Positions 10,899-22,665 of a stretch of DNA of 64,000 nt are shown piece by piece. A program made the translations under genes and the position numbers. Under the pieces are notes generated by a model. It searched no databases and was not told where the DNA came from. It saw only the letters and a program-made list of their open reading frames with translations. This DNA is from Earliella scabrosa (lineage: Eukaryota > Basidiomycota > Agaricomycetes > Polyporales > Polyporaceae): assembly GCA_022605405.1 (NCBI GenBank), contig JABYQQ010000030.1, positions 124,001 through 188,000 of the forward strand, given 5' to 3'. Positions within the stretch are counted from its first letter, which is position 1; each line of letters starts with the position of its first letter.

Positions 10899-12956
10899 TC
10901 AGACATCGTACGCCACCCGCGCGCCGACCCACGGATACGGGTAGTTGTGCTGGTAGAAGTTGCGCACCGTGCGGCGGTCGCCGAGGCGCGGGATCGTCGC
11001 GTACGACGCACCGAGCACGACCTGGTGCTTCCCGTCGAAGAAGTCGGACGAGTATCTGTGCGCGGATAAACAAACGGTCAGTCCCAGCGTCGAGAGTGCG
11101 TGAGAGGAGAGAGGCAACTCACCCAGGGAAGATCGTCGTGCCCTCGAAGCCGTCGTGCGTGTCAAGCACCGTCGACGTCCACTCCCACACGCCGCCGTTC
11201 GAGCCCCGCCCCGCGTGCTCGTCCAGCCCGGCCGTCGCGGGGAGCGGGTGCCAGTGGCGGAAGCCCGTGTTCGCGCCCTCGGCGTACGACACCTGGTACA
11301 TGTCCAGGAAGAGCCGGAGCTCGGGCTCGGTGGGCACGCGCCCGCCCTTGGCCCGCGCGTACGCGCACAGGTCGTCGTACGCGGTCAGGACGGGCCAGTG
11401 CTGCGCGTGCGCGAGCGGGACGGGCCCGTAGAGCGTGCGGACGTGCACCGCGCCGGCGGCGTCGAGCACCCAGCTCGCGGGGAGCGCGACGAGGTCCTTG
11501 CCGGGCCCGCGCCAGAAGGCGTGGAACTCGCCGTTGGTGATCGGCCGCCAGTCGATGCGGAAGGCGCCGACGTGGACCGCGCGCTGGGGGCTCTCGTTGT
11601 CCCATCCGAACTCGTGCGCGGTCACGTCGCGCTCGAGCGCGGGCTGGAGGTCGTCGGGCTCTTGGTCGTCGTGGCCGAGCGTGAGCGTGCAGGGGCCGAG
11701 CGTGACGGTGGGCGTGGATGGGAGAGGCGCGGCGTCCCATTGCGCGGCGAGCGTCGCCCAAGGCGGGATCGTGAAGCCGGGAGGGGGAAGCATACCCGAG
11801 CCGGCGCGCTGGATGAGCATGTACAGGAGAGTCTACGTGGGTGGGACAGGTCGTCAGCTAGGCTACGGTCAGCATTGGTATGGCACAACGCACCTCAATG
11901 TGGAAGCCATCGTGCTCGTGCACCATCATGAGCGTCCTCGCCATCCGCCTCGTCAAGGGCCGCTCCCCGCGCTCCATCTCCTCAATCACGCGCTTGATGA
12001 CCCGCTCGCGCACCTCGTCGCGGTACTTGAGCACATCCTCGATGACCGGCCAGTCCTCGTCGCGCTCGGGCACCTCCGAGTGGTTGTGGCACTGGTCCGG
12101 GTCGTCGACGCTCGGGTCGATCCCGCGCTCGAAGGTGGTGAGGTACGAGCGCGGGCCGACGGGCTTGTCCTTGATGAGGCGCGAGAGGAGGATGTTGGCA
12201 AAGGTGGGTAGGTGTCCGATGTAGAAGAGCGGCTTGTGTCGGAGGTCGATGGGCTTCGAGTGCAGGAGCTCAGAGGGGATCATACCAAGGGTGATGAGGT
12301 CCCATGTCTCCCAGCCACGCTCGAACTCGGCCAGGGAGGGGATACTGTAGGGGTTCGCGGTCGGATTAAGGGTGGTTGCGGGTGTCTTGGCGAGGATGGG
12401 GAAGGTGATGGGAGGACGCTCGAGGACGTGGAGGATCAGGCTGTTGGAGGACAGGGCCACCACAGACCGCAGGCCAGCCTCGCAGAACAGGTTCAGCAGA
12501 TCGGCGTGCGATGTCTGAGGACATGCGTCAATTACACTGTGAAGAATAGGTCGCAGTGTGGAGAGCACCCACCGACGGTGTGTCGCATCGAATGGAATCC
12601 AGAGGTGCGCTGCACTCGGTATCTACAGTGGCGATATCGGCTTTGGTCCTGTAGTAGGTGACCTCGACCTCGCCATCCTTGGCCGACACGCGCTCCCAGC
12701 GAGCAACGTCAAGGATTGTCTTGTCTTGGAGGGCATCAGCGGCCTGGCTTAGGAGCCCTTTGACCGCGCCTGACCCTCTGAGATACAGGATGAGATCGCC
12801 GCTAGCCTTGCCAGCTGGAAGTGCATTCAAAAATGCAGTGGTCGCGTCGTGAAGAACGAGGAAGTAAGAGCTGGACTCGGGAGGAGGGCTAGAGGGGGCA
12901 GTGGAAGGGGTAGTGCCGCACGAATCGGAGGAATAAGTAGGTGAGGAGGAGCGCAT
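10899..12956 (-). CDS. EgtB-like iron-dependent sulfoxide-synthase family protein lacking the methyltransferase domain
   Basis: Four exons (12956-12573, 12514-11894, 11832-11123, 11055-10899) give 623 residues. From about residue 170 it matches the C-terminal two thirds of fungal Egt1. There is a DinB-like four-helix domain (HKPLFYIGHLPTF, ERGIDPSVDDPDQCHNHSEVP) ending in HDGFHIE, which fits the iron-binding HX3HXE motif. A formylglycine-generating-enzyme-like domain follows (EFGWDNESPQRAVHV, RPITNGEFHAFW, NGGVWEWTSTV, ending GARVAYDV). In the ergothioneine pathway this half couples cysteine to trimethylhistidine with O2. The N-terminal histidine methyltransferase (about 300 residues in Egt1) is absent; instead there are ~130 residues I do not recognise. 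It may act on a different substrate or work with a separate methyltransferase. Family call firm, reaction inferred. Confidence 0.82.
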
Positions 12957-14749
12957 TTCGGAGGTCGATCTGGGAGAATGCCCGTGTGGGTTGGCAGACG
13001 GAGAGAAGTGGGGAATCTGGCTTTTATAGACGGATTGTGCAGCTATGTACATGGTAGGAACCCGGACACCGCGGCTACGAACATTACAGATAAACGAGGG
13101 GACGAACCAGAACGTTGACGGGCTCCCGGCAAAGCGACGCCGTTTGACACAACGAATGGCGCGTGCCACATTACGTGCGCGAGAGTCCCGCCCTGAGACA
13201 ACGGACCAATGCCTAGCGCCTGACTAGTCGACGCCTGAGTATGGAGATTCCTTCGTCAATAGCCTAAAGTACGAAGTCCACAGACTCGAGCAGGTCGCAC
13301 TAGTATGGCTGGCCCGAAAACAGCAGAGGCCAATGACCATGGCCCAGGTGCCACACGATAAGACGGCGATAGGGGAGGCGTCGGCGATGTTCGATCAGTC
13401 GCATACTATCAGCCGCGCGGCGAGTACCCTTGAGAGCAAGCGCTGATACAAGGCTGTCCGCAGTCGCTTCTGTGTTGGACACAGTGGTGTCGAAGACGTC
13501 CTGATACGCCAGAGAACATGCGCGGATGATGCTGGGCGGCCAACGAGAGACCAGACATAGCGAAAGGAGCGGTCATGAGTCGTCCCGTGTTCCGGAGCGG
13601 TCACCATTCCTGTGATCGCGGGGACACGACCAAGACGTAAAACATGGCGTCCGAGAACGAGGGGAAGTCCACGAGGGGCAGCGAAGGCGAGACCCCGGAC
13701 AGCGGGGCAATGATGTGGGGGCGCGGGAGGCGCCGTCGAGGCCTCGCGATGGGGTCGGTGCGCCGATGAGGGGAGGCGAGAGGGCGGCCCCGTATGCTGG
13801 TGCCAAACGTTCGTGAGTTTCTGCAGTACTAACGGCAAATTTCTTACATACCTTCAGCGAAGTCTGTACTGCAGGTTGTAGATATCCAGCACAGCTAACG
13901 CATCCAGGCCTGTCGAGAAGTCGTAGGAAACCCTCCACGCCAATTGGTATTACACTGCGCCATGTCGAGGACCAATGCGATGGAGGGCGAATAGGAAGAC
14001 GACGATTCGTGGAATCGGCTTGCGATGAATCCGGAGTACGGCGGAGTAAGCGATGTTCTGGCGGTATGTCGAAGAAAGAGCAGAAAACCGAGGAGAACGA
14101 CGAGCGAGACGGGCTGAAGAGCAAGAAGAGAGAGAGCAGAGGAGGCGAGATGGTGGAGGGAGGAACCAAGGAGCATCCGCCCGAGGCAGGGCTCATCTAC
14201 GAGTCCGACTGCAATTCCGTATTCGAGGTCGATGGCGTGCTCATGGCGCAATGCCAGGTCACGTGCAGGATTACTGGGCAGCGTGCATGGGCGCTTCAGT
14301 GTTCCGACCCTTTCCTCAGTCTCGGTCTCTGTCGTTTGCATATCGTCAACCTGGGCTCTTGCCATTCGGCGAACATCAGCTGACAGCCAGTGACGAAACA
14401 TTCCGTAGAGACGTGGTGTGGTACGCCGTAGAGACGCTGGATGGCGACGCGATCACGTGGCAGACGCGTTGTTTGTCAGACGCCCATTTGCAAGGAAAGT
14501 CAGCCCAAGTCCGATTCAGATGGCCTGGCCCCTCAGGCATTCAGATGATAGGGATACGAGTTCAAGAGATGGCTATCATTCTGCACGGGCGATCGATACA
14601 TAGTTACAAGGATATCATCGAGAAGAGACTGTACCGAAACCTTTTGAGAAACGGCTGTCCAAGCGGCTCGACCGCATCGTGCGCCTGTAAGTAGCACATC
14701 GTTGGTGAGCATACACGGGGAGCGACAGCGACCACCATGTTGCACTCAC
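12957..14749. other. Stretch without a recognised gene; 213-codon open frame at 14053-14694 (+)
   Basis: The longest frame starts at 14053 on the plus strand (Arg/Glu-rich start, then a mixed region with RFRWPGPSGIQMIGIRV). I recognise no domain, and overlapping frames on both strands are of similar length. It could be an exon of a lineage-specific gene or chance. The rest contains promoter sequence of the EgtB-like gene and nothing else I can support. Confidence 0.2.
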
Positions 14750-16249
14750 TCAGTTGGCGTAGGTCGAGCCAATGGGGCCAAACTTGATGTTCGAAAACAC
14801 GACCGTCGCGTCCGGGCTCTGCGACTCGACGTCCTCGGGCTCGCCAGACGTCGTCGGGCACGGCCCGCGCGAGATGCCCGGCTGGGACTCGTCCGCGTCC
14901 GTCGGGTAGCTGCTGTCAAGCCAGAGCATGCGCGCCGCGTGGTCGTCCCAGATGGACATGACGAGCACCATGCCCGCCTCGAACGCGTCGCCCATGACCT
15001 TGAGCCCGCCGAGGCGCTCGAACGAGTTGTTGTCCCCGAACACCTCCTTCTGCGCGTTGCAGAACTCGTCCGTGATCGAGTCGAACGCGTCCAGCCCGGG
15101 GACGGCCGCCTTCGAGTTCGCGATCACCCGCCCGTTCTGCACGTACAGCCGCCGGATCTCGGACAGCGCGCCCGACGTGCTGTTGTCCGCCGTGAGGAAC
15201 TGCGTGACGACGGTGAACTTGGAGGAGGTGTCGACGGTCATGCCCGTGCCGAGGAACGTCTGGTCGCCCATCCGCCACGAGTTGAAGTCGCACCCGTCCT
15301 TGTCGCACACGCCGTCGTACCGCTCGTCGCCGTCGCCGCAGTCCGTGCCCTCGCAGCGCACCTGGCCCGCCACCGAGCACACGTGCGGCGTCACCGCCGC
15401 TCCCTGCGAGTTGGCCTCCCAGATATCCATCTCGTTGCAGCACGTGCCGTACTGGCCCGAGCCCGCGTTCGGGTCGCTCGGCGAGCCCTCCCAGCCGAGG
15501 ACGTTCGCCTGTCATGTCGATGCTGAGTGAGCACAAGCAAGCCACTGCGACAGGGGGAAGGACGCACCTCGCCGTTGATGAACTTGATGTCGTGCGGGCA
15601 CTGCGTGTCGCAGTAGCCAGTGCCGTACTTGGACCCGGCCTTGTTGGACGGGAAGCGGCCCGAGCCGCCGTCCTTGTCCATCTCGACAAAGTAGAGCGCG
15701 CCGTTGAGGCCGCACGGGAGCTTCGACATGTCGACGTCGAACGTGAACTCCTGGTTCTTCAGGTTGAACATCTCGTACGTCGTGTCGTCCTCGGAGAGCA
15801 GGTACACCCGCGAGCCGATGTTCGTCGAGTACGGGCCCTGGGTCACGAACTTGAGCGAGAGCGAGTTCCCGCTCGTCGTGATGCCGTACGTGCCTGCGTT
15901 GCAGAGCGTGTCAGTAACACTACTCAGTGGAAAGGGGAGGTTATGAGAAGCACTGACCGGAGTAGTCCGCACCGTCGAGCGCGCAGTTGGACGCGCACGT
16001 CTCGGGGTCGGGGCAGAGCGACGTGTCCCAGGTGTTGCCGGTGTAGCAGTTGGTGCTCCCGCCGACGTCGTGGAGCCAGCGCCAGTTCGAGTCGAGCACG
16101 ATCGACCGCTGGACGGTCTGGCAGCTCCCGCCCGCCGAGCATTGCTGCACGCTCAGCTTGGGGTGCGTCTCGGTCGTGAGCGTGCCGACCTGCTGGCCGT
16201 ACGCGATCGCGAGGAAGGAGAGGGAGAGGAGGGCGGTCGTGGGGAACAT
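14750..16249 (-). CDS. GH7 cellobiohydrolase (cellulose 1,4-beta-cellobiosidase), no CBM1
   Basis: Three exons (16249-15958, 15893-15568, 15508-14750) encode 458 residues. A signal peptide ([18 protein letters not shown]) precedes [14 protein letters not shown], the classic mature GH7 start. The catalytic triad lies in NEMDIWEAN: Glu232 nucleophile, Asp234, Glu237 acid/base (precursor numbering). Conserved blocks include [37 protein letters not shown] and [18 protein letters not shown]. It ends [15 protein letters not shown], without the Ser/Thr linker and CBM1 seen in many fungal Cel7A enzymes. It would release cellobiose processively from cellulose chain ends outside the cell. Family and activity are well established for this fold. 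Confidence 0.95.
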
Positions 16250-16319
16250 GCTTGGCCGCGCTGTCGAGGTTGAGAGAACAACTGTCGAGTCGATGAGGTT
16301 GGTGGTCGTCGAGGGGCGG

Positions 16320-16326
16320 TTTTATA
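16320..16326 (-). promoter_or_regulatory. TATA box of the GH7 gene
   Basis: TATAAAA on the minus strand about 71-77 bp before the ATG, in the CGGGTATAAAACCGCCCC context. The distance suits a short 5' UTR and a strongly regulated cellulase promoter. Confidence 0.55.
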
Positions 16327-17471
16327 CCCGGTTTGGGCGGATAATGTCCGGCGCGTGCAGAGGGTAGTCCGTACGTCCTGTCAAAGCAAGGGTCACGGTT
16401 CTACCGTCTCGCGTAGCATGAGTGCAGGCGGTGCGCCGCCGAAGAGGCTGCATCCTGAGGTGAACCACCGTCGTGAGCCCCAAACCGAGGTGGATCCGAT
16501 GGCGTAGAGTATACAGCTGTTCAAGAGGTGAGCTGCTTGCACCGGTGACGATTTATAGACCGAAGAGGTCCCGCACGCAGCTGCGCACGCGTGAGCAGGA
16601 GGGGGTAGCTAGGCAGTGTGGCCTTCCGCAGAAGACAAATGGCTTGAACCCCAGATGGGCGCGAAGCTGATGTACGTGGAGCGAACCCATGTTCGGATGC
16701 TACCGGTGGGAGTCCGTTGTAGATAACGGCCTGCGGCAGGGCCAATCCTGGGGAAATGACAGCACGCGCAACACGAAGGCGCACCGTATTACTCTGAACG
16801 TTGAGCCCCAGTTTGGCGCCTTCTCGTGGTTGCCCCGCAAGAGCGTTGCGAAGATGGTCCCGTCCTTCTTCCTACGTCATGCACGGGGAAAATCCGGTTA
16901 GGAGGTTTGGTCGGGCAGCGTGCGGACTAGTCGACCCATTTGCCCCCACCTGCAGAGCTCGCTTGACGACGGCACTGTCGGACTCTGTAGAAGGCGTGGT
17001 CGGCGCTCACGACGATGATACGTTATCGCTGGCCTGAGGTTGTTGCAAGAGCGTTGGGACAGAGAGTAAGTAGATGAGACAGCAAGCCTTGAGGGTTTCA
17101 GTGCGGATAGGTCGTGCTGTCAACGGCTTCAGCTGATTGACTCTTAGACGAAACCAAAAATACTACCTCTTCGTTTAGAACGGACTCTATTCCATGATCG
17201 GGGGCAATATTCCGCTCTAGCAGGTCCCAATTGAGTTTATTTTAGGACCCACAACACCAGATATGTCACGCTGGCCCGGAGGCGACTTGGCATTCGCTCG
17301 CAAGTTATGCAAGTATTGGGGAGAACTTATTTACTATTATCGCTAGGTTCTTGGGTAGACGGCGCGACATGGAAAGGGACGGTTGTAATATGGGGGACGC
17401 AACAGCAATGACACAGCATGTAGAAAGCGTAGACAGCACGACGAAAACACTACAGCCAAGGGCTAACACCT
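16327..17471. other. Intergenic, GH7 upstream region and 3' flank of the next gene
   Basis: Only short, overlapping frames are present. The part next to 16327 must hold the cellulase regulatory region, but I could not identify specific activator or repressor sites with confidence. Confidence 0.3.
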
Positions 17472-18766
17472 TCAAGCGACGGCCGGACTCCAGATAGGGT
17501 GGGGGCAAAAGAGGGGCGTGAACAGCACAGAGGGATGGGGTCGATAGCTGGCATCATCGGCAGGAGCGAAAGCGTAGCGGCCAGAGAGCGAGTCGGAGAC
17601 GACCAGGGCCGAGCGGGCGACGATCGGAGTGCGTACGATGTCTGAGAGAACGGAGAGGACCTCCATAGCGCAGTTGAGGTTCTCGGATATCTCTGCCCAG
17701 GTGTCGCTCGCAGGGAGACCCAAGTATGCCGAGCCAGGATTATCGTCCACGCGTGCTTCCTCGGAATTGAGGTGGTAGTCAGCGTTCGTCTGGCGGTCGA
17801 GCGTCGCCAAGACGGAGAGCGTAGTGGGAGCAGCGGCAACCTTGTTGACGGGCTTGGGAGACATGACCAATGGAGGGGAAGACTCAGGTTCGGCTGAGCG
17901 TGCGTCGGTTGCAGATGGCGGGGCTGTAACTTCGGGTCCATTCAAAGTTAACTGCGTAATGGCGTCACCTCCAGCGGATCTCGGCGGCTTGACGCGAAGG
18001 CGGTCTGTCATGAACGGTAGCTTGACCTGGTAGGAGGAGCATTTACGCTTGCGGATGATGAGCGGGCGCATGGTGCGTATCTTTGCACATGCGTAATCAA
18101 TGTGTGTTGACAAGCTCGGCAGTCAGCCCGCGACTCACTTCTTCGCCAGCGCCTCGAATATCGCTGGGTAGCTCTTCTGAAGTAGCGCAAGGGTCTCCCG
18201 CAGCATCGTCCGGCGGAACGAGGACGCCAGTAGGAGGACGAGTGGAGACAACTTGGATGCATGACGCGGCGAGGAGTGCAGAGACAAGGGTTAAGGGTGT
18301 ACAGTCAGATTTGTGGGGAGAGTCATCCCCTTCCTCTGATTTGGAAGTTCGGGCCTTGCGTGCAGAGAGACGAGTTGTCATGAACGGAAGCTTGATTTGA
18401 TAGGGCGACGAGGAGCGATTCCGTAACGAGAGCCTATTGACTGTGCAGACCTACGTGGGCGGCGATGAGGTTTGTCAACTCAGTAGATGGAGATGTCATG
18501 GCGGAACGAACCTCTTCATCGGGGGTGCATACGATGCTAACGTCGCCTTGATGTGACTGGGATGGCTGCACCTGAAGAATGAATTCTTCTCGATGGTAGG
18601 AAGGGGATACGACGATCGCAGGGGTCCGAGAGTCGGCCAAGTTGTACGAATTGAAGGAGTGGCCAAGATGCTGAGGAGGCTGAGAGATAGCATTACGAGA
18701 GCGAAGCGAAAGCAAGACAGACATAGCAGAGCCAAAACGAGCAGCTGAGGGGGACCAGGAGAACAC
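17472..18766 (-). CDS. Hypothetical protein with a duplicated YQxKLPFMTxRL block
   Basis: Three exons (18766-18512, 18450-18139, 18080-17472) join in frame to 391 residues; a start at 18721 is also possible. I recognise no known domain. Exons 2 and 3 each begin with a basic Ser/Arg segment followed by the same block: YQIKLPFMTTRL in exon 2 and YQVKLPFMTDRL in exon 3. Each block is followed by a Pro/Ser/Glu-rich, probably disordered stretch. This suggests exon duplication. The C-terminal part has a more structured, helix-prone segment (TWAEISENLNCAMEVLSVLSDIV). Function unknown; the gene model depends on hand-placed introns. Confidence 0.45.
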
Positions 18767-19456
18767 TGTTGAGCGCGAGATGGAGAGAGGTGATGTTTGA
18801 CTGAGGCTTGAGCCCAGGGCTGACTGCTAGCCCGACGGTGATCGGGCCTTGAGAGCGGCTGGTCGTCGTCGTCACTGCCAGAACGAGTCGAGATTCGTGC
18901 GCGACGACGCAGAAGAGCACGGCGGCGGCCTCGACTCGGTCTCGAGTCGCGCAGACCAGGAGCTATCGCGACGAGTGGTGGTTCGGCATGTCGACTGTGG
19001 TCGAAGGCGGCTCGTACATACACATAGCAGCGTGAGCCTTGCTGAGCCTTGTGGTGGATGTGCGACAACTCGAACAAGCGCTGCATCGTACACGCGGCGC
19101 CCAGGCAACTCTGAGTCTCGAGACTCTTGCTCTCTCCTCCCCGTCCTCGATCCTCACATTCTTATAACGTTCACAACGCCGACCCACGCTGCGTACAATA
19201 TTTCTGGAGTCTGTTGAGCCTCGACGGTCGATCACACACTATATATATACTCTCGGCGACGTATCACCATAAGCGATTCGAACACGAATCACGATCTCGC
19301 TAGCGAGAGTGGAGGACAAAGAAAACGCAGTCAGACCCAGGCTCATCAGGCATATACACCGTGAGCTCAGATGTCCTTCGCAGCGCTGAACCGCAATGAA
19401 GGCAGGCGACACACAGAGCAGTGGAACCGCACACGTCGTGAGGGTGTCCCCGGCGC

Positions 19457-21652
19457 ATGGCCCAGCCTATCGTAACAAGGCCGAGCTCCTTCTCCGTCCC
19501 ATTCACCTCCCCATCGCCTCCGGCCTCATCATCGTCCTCGACCGCGCTCAACTCCCCTGCTATAAGAGCATCTGCACAGTCCAGGAGGTCGTCGTATAGT
19601 GGAAGCGCTCACAGTCCAGCCTCTGCCGTCGAGGAGACACGAGATGAGAAGCACACAGAACTCGTCGAGGCGTTGAAGAGGAGTGTGACCGTGGTGTTCT
19701 GGTACAAGGTGCGTGGATTTTGAATGCAAATCGATACATGGGGGACGTGTAGCCGTGACCACGAGAGAAGAAGGAAGCGAGTCAAGCACGCACGCTTGAC
19801 TCGTCTCCTACTTCTCCTGATGGCTTCTGCTGCGCGGAAGGAGACAGAGGGAGTCAATGTCTACGTCCATGCGTCGCTCGACACATCTGGTTGTGAGCTA
19901 TGACTCGTCATATGCGAGCGAGCGCGCGTAGGAACACACTGGCATCGAGCCCTGGCTGTAGCGTGCTTCGCGTTCGCTCCTGCCAGGCGCAATGCGGCAG
20001 CGCGTCACTGCCGAAGTACTGTTGTTGACTCCCCGGTCGTGATTGTCACGCTTTTTCTCGCGTCCTCTGTTGCCTTGATATACCAGCGATTTCACGCTGA
20101 CTGTAAATTGCGATCCTAGGCACGCACAGCACCCCTGCGCATGCGAGAGGCAATACCAACATTCCCTTTCTTCCGCCTATCCCAGCTAGGTGAACTCGTC
20201 GCGGCGCTCAACCTCCCTTCTAACTCATACGTCGACTGTTACAACCCCCACGCTCGAACATGGGAGCAGGAGCAACTTAGCGCTGTGCATTCGGTGTCCA
20301 GCGGTCAGCGGATACTCTACCGCATCCGCAGAAGTCTTATCGAGGGCATCGAGGATGCAGAGTGTCCCGGCCTCGACGATGAGCTCAGATTGCAAGATGA
20401 GCCAGTGACCCGCAGGAGACTGCCGTTACAGTTCCCCGGGTTCAGCAATTCGAGGAAGCGCAAGGCCGAAGAGTTCCCTACCCCATCATCGAGTAAACAC
20501 CACCGGCCCTCTGTATCTCAGGACTTCGATCCGTCCTTCACTCTTGCTGGCACTGCCTCGAATCTGTATCCATCCACACCGCAGTCATCAGACGAAGACG
20601 CTCACGGAAGCGACGCGGACGATAGCGTAGTGCCTAATACCTTTGTCGTCCCGCCTTCATCTGCGCCGTCGCCCGCGTTCTCTCCAGCCTCCTCCATCTA
20701 CTCCCTTCCTAATCAGGATCATCACTATGTTCCTAACACCCCGGTGAGCCCCGTGCGAGCTGCACCCCCGTCCTCGCGCCCTGCGAGTATCGCACCACCA
20801 CCAGCCCCGGTGACCATCTCGTCGGATTCGTCGCTCGCACTGGCCGTGACCGAGTCCCCGCCGAACCTATCCCCGACTTCCTCTCAGCGCTCACTCCCCT
20901 CGCGCTCGCCTCAGGCATCCCGGCCCGCACTACCGTCCCCTCCCCGAGCGAGGGAGCCGCTCCCTTCCGCCTCCGCTTCCAATCCAGCGCCCGTCCCTGC
21001 ACCTCGGCCCAGCGCGCCCTCTCAAACGCCAGCGAGCACGCCGGCTCCGAGCGCGGGCAAGGCGTGGCCGCACGGCAAGTACGTGTGCGAGGTCGCGGCC
21101 GGCTTCCGGCAGATGGACACGCTGATGCAGGACGCGACGGTGAAGCAGGCCGAGGCGTTCCGGCGCGTGTTCGGGGTGACGTACAAGAAGTCGACGGTGT
21201 GCAACCACCGGAAGCTCTGGCGGGAGGCGCCGCCGGGCCTCGTCGAGGAGTGGGCTGCGCGGGGGCGAGACGAGGGCGCGTCGTGGAGCGAGTTTGTGCG
21301 CGCGCTCGAGGGCAGGGAGCCGAGGCGGGTCGGGCTCGGGATCGGGGCGGGCGCGGGGGTGCAGGTGGGCGGGAAGGGCGGGGGCGCGTTTGGGGCGCAG
21401 GGGATGATGAGTCCGCAGGCGTTTGGGTCGCCGCAGGGAGGGGTGTTGAGCTTGGGCCCGCAGATTGCTATGCCTGTGCCTTTGCAGGTGCCGATGCAGG
21501 GATCGAGCATGAGCCCGCCAGCGGGAGGACCGGTCCGCGAGGAGGAGCCGATGGGGTCGCTCCGTCCCCCGGAAGAAGAGCAGCAGAGGTTTCTGGGTGA
21601 GTGGCTTGCGCTGTTCCCGTCTTGGTTGGAGGCTGAAGAAGGTCCAGGTTGA
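19457..21652 (+). CDS. Agaricomycete-type hypothetical protein, conserved N- and C-terminal blocks with a disordered middle
   Basis: Exon 1 (19457-19708) and exon 2 (20120-21652) give 594 residues. The N-terminus is Ser-rich, then comes SVTVVFWYK and, across the intron, IPTFPFFRLSQLGELVAAL and YVDCYNPHARTWEQ, a block I associate with many uncharacterised Agaricomycete proteins. Residues ~190-400 are low complexity (Ser/Pro/Ala) with an SRKRKAEE nuclear-localisation-like motif. A second conserved block lies at ~405-490 (GKYVCEVAAGFRQMD, FGVTYKKSTVCNHRKLW), resembling a small domain seen repeatedly in such proteins. The Gly/Pro-rich tail looks unfolded. A nuclear role is only a guess. The 411 nt intron is longer than its neighbours, so the start exon is less certain. 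Confidence 0.55.
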
Positions 21653-22665
21653 TGCTGTATGATGGCGAGAAGATGCCGCGGCATATCTATGGGTTATCTA
21701 TCTCTCTGAGTTGAACGGTGTATCGGAGGGTAATGTCTGGTCTTGTATCGTTGTGCTGTCCGTCCGTGCTATCTGCGCTCTCACTGCATTCCCCGTTGAT
21801 GTCACTGTAGGATTAATCCATGCAGCTGGAGGCTGATGAAGGATGCTCGGACAGTCGCCGAAGTTGTGGTCATTCGGCGCGTGCTGGGCGTCGCGCCAAG
21901 CAAACTATCCAGTGTCGGTGAGTATGTACACCACTCAGGTCGACTCTGTGCACTATGTTTGCCCCAACGAGCGAAGGTGGGCGAATCATTGTTGAGCGAG
22001 ATCGGTGGGATCGGCGGCGGCCGCTGGTTCACTCAAACGCGTCTGAACGCATCGTTTGGCGGCGCCGGAGCCCAGCCCGCGCCATTGAGATGACATTGAG
22101 CGTAACTGATGGACTCGCGACCTTCGCGGGAAATCGCCATGCGATTGGTGTCCCAGTGGATATTTGACTGATGCGGGTGAAGAGTGCATGGGAAGCCGTG
22201 GGCGGACCAGGAGACGGGCTGAGCGAGCAGGCTCGGGCGAGATGACGGAGTACTACTAGGTTGGCGGGGAGGGACACCAGATATGCACGCGCTCTCTGGA
22301 CGGACAGTAGCTGCTGGAGGCATGCATGTGGGTGAGTGAATCGCTTTGTTCCCTGCATAGCGCGTCTCTGATGTGGGCCTGTCCTGTGCGAACGCTGCTC
22401 AGCGCAATGGAGAACGAGAACACCGATAAGGTGGTTCTTCTCGTGGCAATCAGAAGCCGGAGCCGTGCATCACAGCATTGGCGTTCTCAAAATGCCGATT
22501 CAAATTCGGAGTCTGGATTCCGCAGCTTGAAAACAGACGCGAAGAAGACGTCTCGGTTACCAGCGCGCTGATGGACTTCTTATATAACTACGACAGGGTT
22601 GGTGCGTCCACCTTGGTCTCCGAGGTGAACTTGAACCCGATTCTCACGTTCTACAATCCACAGCG
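21653..22665. other. Intergenic stretch, nothing recognised
   Basis: 3' flank of the preceding gene and upstream region of the DUF6533 gene. Frames are under 125 codons and overlap each other on both strands; none resembles a protein family I know. Confidence 0.3.

Noticed and set aside
11155..11931. 258-codon plus-strand frames opposite the EgtB-like gene
   Set aside because: The minus strand carries the recognisable protein; the opposite frames show Arg/Ala-rich composition without any motif.
14702..16179. Long plus-strand frames opposite the GH7 gene
   Set aside because: Antisense shadows of a strongly codon-biased gene; no domain seen.
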